A stretch of DNA of 64,000 nt from JBBQWR01 sp038210495 (lineage in GTDB: Bacteria > Planctomycetota > Planctomycetia > Pirellulales > DATAWG01), in NCBI GenBank assembly GCA_038210495.1, contig JBBQWR010000027.1, positions 1 through 64,000 of the forward strand. Direction: 5' to 3'. The position numbers were made by a program, and so were the translations under genes. How positions within the stretch are numbered: position 1 is the first letter of the stretch; each line of letters begins with the position of its first letter. Below the pieces are notes generated by a model. It saw only the letters and a program-made list of their open reading frames with translations. It made no database searches and was not told where the DNA came from. Below, piece by piece: positions 26,401 through 33,897 of this stretch.

Positions 26401-27691
26401 CAAAGGCCAAGGCGACAAGGGCCAAGGCGACAAAGGGCAAGGCGACAAAGGGCAAGGCGACAAGGGACAAGGCGACAAGGGGCAAGGCGACAAAGGGCAA
26501 GGCGACAAGGGGCAAGGCGACAAGGGACAAGGCGACGCCAGTAAAGCAGCCGACGCCGCCGCGGATGCCCAAGCCGCCGTGGCTCAAGCTCTTGACCGGG
26601 CCGACGCCAGTCTCGCCGCTCGCCAGCAGCGACTAGAAAACGCGAAGCAGCTTGCTCAAGAAATTGCCGGGCTCGCTCAAGAGCAGCAAGCCGCCCGCAA
26701 CGATATCGTCGCCGACGCCGGCAAGCTGGCCGAAGCGACCCAGCAAAATCAAGCCGCTCAGCCCGATCCGGCTGCCGGCCAACAACCTTCAGGCCAGGGG
26801 CAAACTGGCCAGCCGTCGCCCGCCCAGCAGGCGGCGGCTCAGGCATTGCAAAACGCCGAAAACCGCTTCGCGCAGGCTCAGCGAAAAATCGGCGAAAACG
26901 CGCAGCAGGTCTCCGGTCAAACCGAAGTCGCTAACAAACCGATTCGCGAAGGCCTCGAAGCGGCCTCCCAACTTGGCGGCGACCCACATCCGATGGGCCA
27001 AGAACCGGGCCAAGGCCAGCCGGAAGCCGGACACGAGGCTGGTGAAAAGGGCCAAGAAGCCGGTCAAGGTCACGAGCCTGGGCAAGGTCATGAGCCCGGC
27101 CAGGGACACGAGCCGGGCCAGGGGCACGAACCCGGCCAAGGCCAGGGTCCGCCCGAGGCGCTGGGCACGGGTGTTGTCCCCAGCGCTCCCGAAGCCACGG
27201 CTCAGCAAATCGCCGGTTCGGAAGCCAGCGCCCAAGCCGCGCAGGCTCTCGGTCAAGGTCAAGAACCCGGTCAAGGAAGTGAACCCGGCCAAGGTCACGA
27301 ACCCGGCCAGGGACATGAGCCAGGCCAAGGACATGAGCCGGGGCAAGAGGTCGGTCAAGGGGACGAGCCAGGCACGCATCCCGGCGAAGCATCGGTCGCC
27401 AAGAGCGGTCAAGCGGGCTCGAAGTCGGGCGCCAAGACGAACAACACGACCAATCCGCCCGGCCCGCTGCAGATCCAGCCGCAGACGGCGACTAATCCCG
27501 GCGACAACACGACCGCCGACGACAAGTCGCACGATACGGACGCCGCCAAGCGTGCCCAGGGCAAAGAAGACCCCTGGTTCGCCAAGTTGCCGCCCGATGT
27601 GCGCAGCGCCATGCGAGCGAAATCGCATCGCCCGGCGCCCCGGGCGTATGAAGAGCGTTTGAAACGTTATTTCGAGAACATCGACAATTGA
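23462..27691 (+). CDS. Giant Ala/Lys/Glu/Gln-rich secreted coiled-coil protein with GQGDK and GHEPGQ repeats
   Basis: The product is 1409 aa. The signal peptide ends at ARA-ES (~38). Residues ~40-330 are regular helices with recognisable sequence (LVSGMLNVQLKQLEQNGLQK). Residues ~330-950 are extremely Ala/Lys/Glu/Gln-rich coiled coil. At ~952-1026 there are 15 tandem G(Q/E)GDK units, and at ~1201-1228 and ~1264-1304 repeats of GHEPGQ. The C-terminus (WFAKLPPDVRSAMRAK, then a YEERLKRYF segment) is compact and looks conserved, resembling the end of DUF4175-type partners. It overlaps the preceding gene by 4 nt. It is likely a long extracytoplasmic rod linked to the MoxR/vWA machinery; no enzyme motif is present. 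Confidence 0.8.
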   Translation: MRRILITRLSSASTRRIVGMSLVVGLAIGLKGAGPARAESPLSSDTLRAKQDTQQRARDMARELVSGMLNVQLKQLEQNGLQKLDLYQDIKTMRAHIDVLVESEMRDVVDLLVQAQKGDEKGRTEKFSKARVKIREVVTRLAIERQNLARRLRIAELTAQVRALIEKQTGVRKTTETLTDQPKQKQAELTLATIHDQQDVRALFVQLVNSLADVSTWGGQVGAGAADGVRILKAGQAGQEVDNACAALESSKFGPAAKSQLAVIKTLNALLEKLEGIQGLINSTNEEALALVRDLMKRQEEIRRETKQSDLSDPERLVDKENEIRKDLAKLTAALEKLPQATSALEQAKAATFAATGDLFEAKKPEAVEQETKAIGNLAEIEHKLEQAAETDSGDKSAAELAQQVKNLEAAQKQVAEAQQAEKQAAEQAKAQPQTAQQNDQKAADALAKAAEPTPLPAAVKSRLEEAKEAAQDAAKAETSEATPQAKQAAQEAAKEATDRAAAEIAAALNDTKLNEKAVSAAELARAAEALERAAAGEREIAKVAAAAAQTKGLTEPEAKKLVDQQSEVKKVADKIAEGVKDRAPDAAKALEDAAKPINDAGHDLVAAEKAPGEATKPQDQDAAQKSNAAADKLAEAAADLRKEVAKESHELAKLADEQLKPVTAARDNVEKEQGKQPESIAAALEKLNQAEAKTAEAAAQQQRAEGHPEAAAAKELAQQIAKAAEQQHAADQAAKQLAAGKTDSAFEAATSEEKVAEMAGDIAKQAGDEGVKQALEKAKAAAAEAAKDTVNGSPQKADEARQQAAAALADAAKQAEAAADKAAQAPAGTPDAAAQQAAGEAAAEAQKLAADAAPEAAKSLGDAAKEAANAEHALAGGDKQAAAGDQKAADKDLQKAAEQIAQAKEALGKQEGKALGEQSGELGQLAQNTAPIDPDAGAALKEAQKAAAEAGQGDKGQGDKGQGDKGEGDKGQGDKGQGDKGQGDKGQGDKGQGDKGQGDKGQGDKGQGDKGQGDKGQGDKGQGDASKAADAAADAQAAVAQALDRADASLAARQQRLENAKQLAQEIAGLAQEQQAARNDIVADAGKLAEATQQNQAAQPDPAAGQQPSGQGQTGQPSPAQQAAAQALQNAENRFAQAQRKIGENAQQVSGQTEVANKPIREGLEAASQLGGDPHPMGQEPGQGQPEAGHEAGEKGQEAGQGHEPGQGHEPGQGHEPGQGHEPGQGQGPPEALGTGVVPSAPEATAQQIAGSEASAQAAQALGQGQEPGQGSEPGQGHEPGQGHEPGQGHEPGQEVGQGDEPGTHPGEASVAKSGQAGSKSGAKTNNTTNPPGPLQIQPQTATNPGDNTTADDKSHDTDAAKRAQGKEDPWFAKLPPDVRSAMRAKSHRPAPRAYEERLKRYFENIDN
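26315..26539 (+). repeat. 15-bp coding minisatellite, 15 units (GQGDK)
   Basis: Fifteen in-frame units of 15 bp encode GQGDK (unit 4 is GEGDK, the last GQGDA). Units 7-14 are nearly identical at the DNA level (variants of GGGCAAGGCGACAAG), which points to recent expansion by slippage or recombination. Copy-number changes keep the reading frame. Confidence 0.95.
27062..27372 (+). repeat. Two blocks of 18-bp coding repeats (GQGHEP)
   Basis: The first block, 27062-27145, holds about four GQGHEP units; the second, 27251-27372, holds about six (GQGQEP, GQGSEP, GQGHEP, and GQGDEP at the end). They are separated by ~105 bp of non-repeat code. Codon choice varies more than in the 15-bp minisatellite, so these look older. 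Confidence 0.85.
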
Positions 27692-27711
27692 TTCCACGTT
27701 GATCGACCCCC

Positions 27712-27769
27712 TAGCCGCATTGCTTTACAACGTGTTTTCGAACGACGCGCGTTGCGAGCAAAGCGGCTA
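27712..27769. promoter_or_regulatory. Long inverted repeat between the coiled-coil gene and moxR-type gene
   Basis: TAGCCGCATTGCT at 27712-27724 pairs with AGCAAAGCGGCTA at 27757-27769 (12 of 13 positions), enclosing 32 nt that can fold further. It lies 20 nt after one stop and 54 nt before the next start, inside a run of co-directional genes. It could be an attenuator, processing site or terminator; no T-run follows. Confidence 0.45.
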
Positions 27770-27822
27770 AAGAACAACAATTTTACGCATTCGCCACACT
27801 TTAGTTTTCGGAGATTTTCGCC

Positions 27823-28863
27823 ATGTCCACTGCTGCTGCCGCCGCCCCATCCGCCGACGACGTTTCCGCCGTGCAACGTTGTGAACAAGCCTACAACCGC
27901 ATCCGCGATGAACTCGGCAAGGTGATCGTCGGACAGGATCAGGTCATCGAACAAGTGCTGGTCGCGGTATTCGCCCGCGGCCATGCTCTGCTCGAAGGCG
28001 TTCCGGGTCTGGCGAAAACATTGCTCGTCAGTTCGCTGGCCCAGTCGCTGCACTTGACGTTCAAGCGAATCCAGTTCACGCCCGACCTCATGCCGAGCGA
28101 CGTAACCGGAACGGAAGTCATTCAGGAGGATCTCCAGACCGGCGCCCGCGCTTACAAGTTCCTCGCGGGTCCCATGTTCACCAATTTGCTCTTGGCCGAC
28201 GAAATCAACCGCACGCCGCCCAAGACTCAGGCCGCCATGCTCGAGGCCATGCAGGAGCGGCAGGTTTCCGCCGGCGGCCAGGTTCACAAATTGCCGGCGC
28301 CGTTCTTCGTGCTCGCCACTCAGAATCCGCTGGAGCAAGAGGGGACCTATCCGCTGCCCGAGGCCCAACTCGACCGATTCCTGTTGTATATCAAGGTCGA
28401 TTACCCGAGCGGCGCCGAGGAATGGGAAGTCGCCCGACGCGTGACGACCGGCCAGATGGGCGAGATCAGCGCCGTCATGTCAGGCGATGACATCATCGGA
28501 TACCAAAAGCTCGTGACCCGCGTGCCGGTGAGCGATCAAGTGCTGGGTTACGCCTGGGCCCTGGTCCGTGCCTCGCGTCCCAACACGCCCGAGGCGCCGG
28601 ACTTCGTCAACCGCTGGGTCAACTGGGGCGCCGGGCCCCGCGGCGTGCTTACGCTAGTTACCTGCGCCAAAGCGCGGGCGATTCTTTATGGCCGATATCA
28701 CGCCACGGTTGGCGATGTGCAAGCCATCGCGAAGCCGGCGCTTCGTCACCGAATCGCGAGCAACTATTCCGCGCAGGCGGCGAATGTCGGTAGCGAGCAG
28801 CTGATTGAAATGCTCATGGAAGCGGTGCCTGCCGATCGTAAATACGAAAAGCCCGCCGCGTAG
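27823..28863 (+). CDS. MoxR-family AAA+ ATPase
   Basis: The product is 346 aa, a soluble ATPase. Walker A GVPGLAKT lies at 59-66 and Walker B LLLADEIN at 122-129, followed by RTPPKTQAAMLEAMQER, a MoxR hallmark, and the sensor-1 region FFVLATQNPLEQEGTYPLPE with EAQLDRF as arginine-finger context. MoxR ATPases act as chaperones for vWA proteins and are encoded beside DUF58 genes, as here. It lies downstream of the BatA-like and coiled-coil genes and upstream of DUF58 on the same strand. Confidence 0.95.
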   Translation: MSTAAAAAPSADDVSAVQRCEQAYNRIRDELGKVIVGQDQVIEQVLVAVFARGHALLEGVPGLAKTLLVSSLAQSLHLTFKRIQFTPDLMPSDVTGTEVIQEDLQTGARAYKFLAGPMFTNLLLADEINRTPPKTQAAMLEAMQERQVSAGGQVHKLPAPFFVLATQNPLEQEGTYPLPEAQLDRFLLYIKVDYPSGAEEWEVARRVTTGQMGEISAVMSGDDIIGYQKLVTRVPVSDQVLGYAWALVRASRPNTPEAPDFVNRWVNWGAGPRGVLTLVTCAKARAILYGRYHATVGDVQAIAKPALRHRIASNYSAQAANVGSEQLIEMLMEAVPADRKYEKPAA

Positions 28864-28890
28864 GCAGAGGCCGAGTGGCCGCTTGTGCGA

Positions 28891-29076
28891 CCAGCCCCAA
28901 CGGGGCGCAATATATCAGCCCAGGGCAACGCCCTGTTTCAGGTGTAGAATAAGGTTCCTAGCCCTGTAGGGGCGATACAACTCACACTTTGTTTCGCCCT
29001 TGCAGAGCTTTTGATTGGTACGGTTCGGATCACCCAGGGCGTTGCCCTGGGCCGGTATGTTTTGCCCCATCGGGGC
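28891..29076. repeat. Array of short palindromes between moxR-type and DUF58 genes (family 4)
   Basis: There are four perfect hairpins: GCCCC-AAC-GGGGC (28894-28906), CAGGGC-AAC-GCCCTG (28921-28935), CCCAGGGC-GTT-GCCCTGGG (29033-29051) and GCCCC-ATC-GGGGC (29064-29076). The outer and inner hairpins are arranged in mirror order, so the whole 186 bp is itself an inverted repeat. It ends 25 nt before the DUF58 start. This is a REP/BIME-like mosaic. Confidence 0.85.
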
Positions 29077-29101
29077 GTTTCCCGCTAGCCCCTGCTTTCC
29101 C

Positions 29102-30010
29102 ATGTCCAAAGGCGTCCTCTCTCGCTATCTCGACCCCGACGTTCTCAGCCGCATGGCCGATCGCCATATCGAGCCGCGCGGTTTGGTCATGGGCAATTTG
29201 GCGGGCGCGCACAAGTCGCCTCTCGCCGGCTTTGCCGTCGAGTTCGCCTCGCATCGCGAATATGTGCCCGGCGACGATCCGAAGCATATCGACTGGCGGG
29301 TGTATTTCACTCGCGACAAGTATTTCATCAAGCAATACGAGATGGAGACCAATTTCGTCTGCCATCTCGTGCTCGATTGCAGCGCGTCGATGCGGTACGG
29401 CGAAGACCGGCAACAGAAATTGCTCTACGCGGCCCAGATGGCGACGACGCTCGGCTACTCGATCATTCGCCAAAGCGACAAGGTTTCGCTGGCCACGTTC
29501 GACGACAAAATCCGCGGAATTGTGCAGCCCAGCAACTCGATGGGCCAGATCGTCCGGATGACGAACCATCTCGACGAACTCAAGCCGGTAGAAAAGACGC
29601 GAATGACCGAATGCCTCACCGAACTGATCGGCCGGATGAAGCGCCGCGAGATCGTGATGGTCTTCAGCGACTTCTTCACCGATCTGGATGCCTTGGAATC
29701 GGTCCTCCAGCGAATGCGTTACCATCGGCACGAGGTGGTGCTCTTTCAGGTCATGCACCACGACGAACTGGCGTTCGAGTTCGAGGGAATGATTAAGTTT
29801 CTGGGCCTGGAAATTCCCGACGAGCTACTGGCCCAGCCCGAGGACCTCCGCAAGGGCTATCTCCGCGCCGTCGAAAAGTTCAACACCCACTTCGAGGACA
29901 TCTGCCACCGCAACGGCATCGAGCGAGTCCTCGTCGACACCAGCCGCGGCATGGCCGACGTGTTCTGCGATTATCTCAACAAGCGCAGTATGCTGAATCG
30001 CGGACGGTAG
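29102..30010 (+). CDS. DUF58 domain protein
   Basis: The product is 302 aa from ATG 29102. It carries the DUF58 signature EFASHREYVPGDDPKHIDWR, continuing VYFTRDKYFIKQYE, at ~47-80, and a degenerate vWA fold with DCSASM at 92-97 (MIDAS). There are no membrane helices. DUF58 proteins accompany MoxR ATPases and are thought to be their vWA clients. It is the last gene of the co-directional run that starts at 15171. Confidence 0.93.
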   Translation: MSKGVLSRYLDPDVLSRMADRHIEPRGLVMGNLAGAHKSPLAGFAVEFASHREYVPGDDPKHIDWRVYFTRDKYFIKQYEMETNFVCHLVLDCSASMRYGEDRQQKLLYAAQMATTLGYSIIRQSDKVSLATFDDKIRGIVQPSNSMGQIVRMTNHLDELKPVEKTRMTECLTELIGRMKRREIVMVFSDFFTDLDALESVLQRMRYHRHEVVLFQVMHHDELAFEFEGMIKFLGLEIPDELLAQPEDLRKGYLRAVEKFNTHFEDICHRNGIERVLVDTSRGMADVFCDYLNKRSMLNRGR

Positions 30011-30229
30011 CAATCAGCCTCTGGCGAGCGCTGCGGAATCGCATCGCCGTCCACCCGGATACCTCGCTTTTCTCCAGCAATTTCTTGCGATGAATTCTTG
30101 TCGTCGAACGTTCCACGGATTAGGCTGACTTGGAGAGTCGAGCTTGAATGCGTCGTGTCCGACGGAATTGGAGAGTCACGATCGACCGTCAATCCGGCCT
30201 AAACTTTTCTAGAAATGTGAGACAAACTC

Positions 30230-30649
30230 ATGGGAATATTCGCGGATCTAACCGGCGCGGTTCTGTCGAAGACTAGCGGCCCGCAGGACCAGCACAATCT
30301 GTTGAGTAGCGTTTTGGGGCTGATCAACCATCCCGACGTCGGCGGACTGCAAGGGCTCGTCGGAAAGTTCAAGGCGGCCGGCTTGGGAAATCTCGCTGAC
30401 AGTTGGGTTGCCCAAGGTCCCAATTCGACGGTTTCACCCGCCCAGCTTCAGCAGGTATTTTCCGCCGATCAACTTCGAGCTTTCGCGCAAAAACTGGGCA
30501 TCGATCCCGATCAGGCGACCCAACATCTCGCCGCGTACTTACCGGGCGTCGTCGATCATTTGACGCCCAACGGCGCCGTGCCCGCAGGCGGAATCGATGC
30601 CACCACGGTATTGGCGTCACTAAAGGCAAAATTGTTCAGCGGCCAGTGA
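30230..30649 (+). CDS. YidB-like (DUF937) protein
   Basis: The product is 139 aa from ATG 30230. Sequence features of the YidB family are visible: an N-terminal helix MGIFADLTGAVL, repeated Gly-Leu pairs (GGLQGLVGKFKAAGLG), DSWVAQGPN and a C-terminal FAQKLGIDPDQATQHLAAYLPGVVDHLTP segment. It is small and probably cytoplasmic; no biochemical function is established that I can name. It ends 15 bp before the convergent putA stop. Confidence 0.85.
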   Translation: MGIFADLTGAVLSKTSGPQDQHNLLSSVLGLINHPDVGGLQGLVGKFKAAGLGNLADSWVAQGPNSTVSPAQLQQVFSADQLRAFAQKLGIDPDQATQHLAAYLPGVVDHLTPNGAVPAGGIDATTVLASLKAKLFSGQ

Positions 30650-30664
30650 ATACGGGCGCCAGAG

Positions 30665-33600
30665 TCATTCGCCAGCCGGTGTCGGTGGCGCGAACCCGCG
30701 GCGTAGCGTGTTTTCGGTGATCGTGCGCTCGATGACGAATTGCAACAGGTAGTTGGGGCCGCCGGCTTTGTCGCCGATGCCGGAGAGTTTGAAGCCGCCG
30801 AAGGGTTGACGATGCACCAGGGCTCCGGTGATCGCGCGATTGAGATACAGATTGCCGACGAGGAATTCTCGGCTGGTCTGTTCGAGGTGGGCCGGGCTGC
30901 GCGAGAAAATGCCGCCCGTCAGGGCGTAGTCGACGTCGTTGGCGATCCGCACGGCCTCGTCCAGGTTCGCCGCCCGAAGCACCGCCAGCACCGGACCAAA
31001 AATTTCTTCCTGCGCTATCCGAGCTGTCGGTTTCACATCGACGAATATATGTGGGCCGATGAAGTAGCCACGATCGGCCAGCGGGCCGATCTCCGTCGCC
31101 AGCGCCAGCCGCGCTTCTTGTTTGCCGATCTGGATGAAGTTCAAGATTCGATCTCGCGCTTCGGCGTCGATCACTGGTCCGACGCGGGCCGAAGGGTCCT
31201 CCGCCGGGCCGACTTGCAGGCTGCGCGTCGCTTCGATCAGCCGGGCTAGGAAGGCATCGTAGACGGCGTCGAGAACGATGACTCGCGAGCAGGCGGAACA
31301 TTTTTGGCCCTGATAGCCGAACGCGCTCTTCACGACGCCGACGACCGCCTCGTCGAGATCGGCGTCGTCGTCGATGATGATGGCGTTCTTGCCTCCCATT
31401 TCGACGATCACGCGCTTGACTTGCTTAGTCGAGGTCGCGGAGACTTCCGCCGCACGGCGATTGATAGCGAGACCCACGCTGCGCGACCCGGTAAACGCTA
31501 TGATCGCGACGTCGGGATGCTCGACGAGCGCGGCGCCGACGACTTCGCCCCGACCGGGCAGATAGTTGACGACTCCGGGCGGTAGCTGGGCGGCGTCGAA
31601 TACGTCCATCAACTTGGCGGCGATGATGGATGATTGTTCGGCCGGCTTCATCACGACCGTATTACCCGTGGCGAGCGCAGCCGCCGACATGCCGGTCATA
31701 ATGGCCAGAGGGAAATTCCAAGGCGCGATGACGGCCGCCACGCCCCGCGGCAGAAACTGCGTGCGATTTTCCTCGCCGGGCACATACACATCGTGCCGGG
31801 CGTCGAGTCCGACTGCTCCCTCGGCGTAATATTCCAGGTAGTCGATCGCCTCGCAAACGTCGGCGTCTGCCTCGCGCCACTGCTTACCGCACTCGAAGAC
31901 TTGCCAAGCCGCAAGTTCGAACCGCCGATCTCGCATTGTCTCGGCCGCGCGCCGCAGATACTCGGCCCGGGCTCGTGCCCCCAATCGCCACCAATCCGGC
32001 TGCGCCCGCTTGGCCGCCGCGACCGCTCGGTCGGCATGGGACCGGTCAGCGGCGGCGCACGCCCCAACGATTTGCGCGTGGTCCGAAGGATTGCGCGACG
32101 CCAATCGCTGGCTCGTTTCCACGGGCTGGCCGTCGATCCACAGCGGATGATAACGACCCAGTCGCGAGCGGACCGCGCCCAACGCATCGCGCATCGCGCG
32201 GCGGTTTTCCTCGATCGCAAAGTCCGCCAGCGGTTCGTTATGAAAGGCTGTCGATGCGACCGGTGGCGCCGTGCGTGTTACGGACTGATCATTGACCTGG
32301 GACATGGGCTCTTTCGATGGATGGGACGGTGCGTGGTTCAGCGGGCTACCCAGCAAGCTGTCGGCCGACACATGATCCGTGAAACTGGCCCGCAGAAAAG
32401 ACTCGTTCGACGTGTTTTCCAAAAGCCGTCTCACCAAATACGCCATGCCCGGAATTAGTTCGCCATAGGGCATGTAAATCCGCATTCGCTGCCCTAGGTC
32501 GACCAGTGCCTGCTTTTCGGGGTCAGCCATGCCATACAGCATCTGAATTTCATAATCGGTCGGTGGCAGATCTAGATATTTCGCCGTTGCGATGGCGTGA
32601 GCCAGCGACCGCAAGTTGTGGCTGCCAATGGCGGGGCGGAGAAATTGATGGTTCTGCAAAACGAATCGCGTCTGCCGCTCGAAATTGGCGTCGGTTTCCC
32701 ATTTGTGCTCGTAAACGGGGACAGGCCAGCCATTGGATACGGCCCGCACGGTTTCGTAATCCCAGTAGGCACCCTTGACCAGCCGCACCCACACGGCCGT
32801 GCCGCGTCGCTCCACCCATTCCGCCAGGGCGATCAAATCCGCGCCCGAATCGTGCAAGTAGCACTGAATCACGATCCCAACGTCGGGCCAATCGCGGAAC
32901 TCCGGCTCCGCCATAACGGTTTTGAAGATATGCAGCGTCAGAGCCTTCGCATCGTACGACTCCATATCGACGTGAACGTGCGCTTGGTGAGATCGCGCCA
33001 ATCGCAATAGATCTCTTAGTCGCCGAGCGACGCGCTCGCTCGTGCCGGTTTCATCAGCCGGATCGAACTGGCTGTCGAGCGCGGAGAGTTTGACCGAGAC
33101 ATTCACCCGCGGCAGCGGACCGCGTTCGTCTCGATCAATGCGAGTCACTTCCGGCCATGCGTTGACGGTCGGAGCGACGGCTGCGATCAGATCTAGATAC
33201 GCATGCAAATAGCGATCGGCCTCGACTTCGCTGGTTACTGCCTCGCCGAGCGCGTCAAGCGTGAAAGCGCGTTTTTTTTGCCGCTCGGCAAACGCGGCCG
33301 CCAATACGTCTTGAGCATTGGCGCCGGCGATGAACCGTGTTGCATTCGAGGCGGCTCCGCTCCGCGCCGCGGCCGCCATCGCCCAACCGGCCGGCGACAT
33401 GCGATGGGCCAGGTCCAATCCGATTCGGGCCGCGGCGGGTAATCGATTTCGCACCGAACCCAGGTATTCGTGGAGATGCTGCACGATGCTTGCGGTCGAA
33501 TGCAACATCGGCAAGACGTCGATGAAGCGGAACATCTGGGCCTTGACCGCCTCGTCGCGCATCGCCCAATCCAAGATCCGATCGTTCCACCACTCGCGAT

Positions 33601-33724
33601 TGAGCATCGTGTGGCGACGGGTGTCGAGATGGTCGAACAGCCAATGGCCGACGGCCTGCGTTTCTTGCTCGATCGCGGCCAGATTGGCGGTCGAAAAATC
33701 GGAAGTGATGAGCGCGGAGGCCAC
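30665..33724 (-). CDS. putA: Bifunctional proline dehydrogenase / L-glutamate-gamma-semialdehyde dehydrogenase (PutA-type)
   Basis: The product is 1019 aa from a GTG at 33724. The N-terminal ~460 aa are the flavin-dependent proline dehydrogenase barrel (DPADETGTSERVARRLRDLL, VKGAYWDYE, QMLYGMADPEK). The C-terminal ~500 aa are an aldehyde dehydrogenase: PWNFPLAI, MKPAEQS, FTGSRSVG, VEMGGKNA (catalytic Glu) and GQKCSACSR with the catalytic Cys at ~809. There is no N-terminal ribbon-helix-helix DNA-binding domain, so it is not an autorepressor. It converts proline to glutamate via P5C. It lies 173 bp downstream of the ABC exporter on the same strand, near cphA, and could handle P5C derived from arginine (inference). 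Confidence 0.93.
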   Translation of the reverse strand: MASALITSDFSTANLAAIEQETQAVGHWLFDHLDTRRHTMLNREWWNDRILDWAMRDEAVKAQMFRFIDVLPMLHSTASIVQHLHEYLGSVRNRLPAAARIGLDLAHRMSPAGWAMAAAARSGAASNATRFIAGANAQDVLAAAFAERQKKRAFTLDALGEAVTSEVEADRYLHAYLDLIAAVAPTVNAWPEVTRIDRDERGPLPRVNVSVKLSALDSQFDPADETGTSERVARRLRDLLRLARSHQAHVHVDMESYDAKALTLHIFKTVMAEPEFRDWPDVGIVIQCYLHDSGADLIALAEWVERRGTAVWVRLVKGAYWDYETVRAVSNGWPVPVYEHKWETDANFERQTRFVLQNHQFLRPAIGSHNLRSLAHAIATAKYLDLPPTDYEIQMLYGMADPEKQALVDLGQRMRIYMPYGELIPGMAYLVRRLLENTSNESFLRASFTDHVSADSLLGSPLNHAPSHPSKEPMSQVNDQSVTRTAPPVASTAFHNEPLADFAIEENRRAMRDALGAVRSRLGRYHPLWIDGQPVETSQRLASRNPSDHAQIVGACAAADRSHADRAVAAAKRAQPDWWRLGARARAEYLRRAAETMRDRRFELAAWQVFECGKQWREADADVCEAIDYLEYYAEGAVGLDARHDVYVPGEENRTQFLPRGVAAVIAPWNFPLAIMTGMSAAALATGNTVVMKPAEQSSIIAAKLMDVFDAAQLPPGVVNYLPGRGEVVGAALVEHPDVAIIAFTGSRSVGLAINRRAAEVSATSTKQVKRVIVEMGGKNAIIIDDDADLDEAVVGVVKSAFGYQGQKCSACSRVIVLDAVYDAFLARLIEATRSLQVGPAEDPSARVGPVIDAEARDRILNFIQIGKQEARLALATEIGPLADRGYFIGPHIFVDVKPTARIAQEEIFGPVLAVLRAANLDEAVRIANDVDYALTGGIFSRSPAHLEQTSREFLVGNLYLNRAITGALVHRQPFGGFKLSGIGDKAGGPNYLLQFVIERTITENTLRRGFAPPTPAGE

Positions 33725-33782
33725 TACTTACAGTTCTGTTGAGAAAGGGACGAAAGAGGCCATTGGCATTCTATGCGCGGTA

Positions 33783-33876
33783 TATAGCCGTGGCATCCTG
33801 CCGCGCCGAATTGGCTTCGCCGACGCAGGAGACCACTCTGACCACATTACGGCGCAGCAGGATGCCGCGGCTATGT
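33783..33876. repeat. Dispersed inverted-repeat element, family 1 (copy 2)
   Basis: The left arm at 33785-33808 (GCCGTGGCATCCTGCCGC) and right arm at 33850-33875 (GCAGGATGCCGCGGC, then TATG) are inverse copies. It sits between the ABC exporter stop and the putA start, both on the minus strand. Confidence 0.85.
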
Positions 33877-33897
33877 ACGGTTACAATCGCGTGAAAT

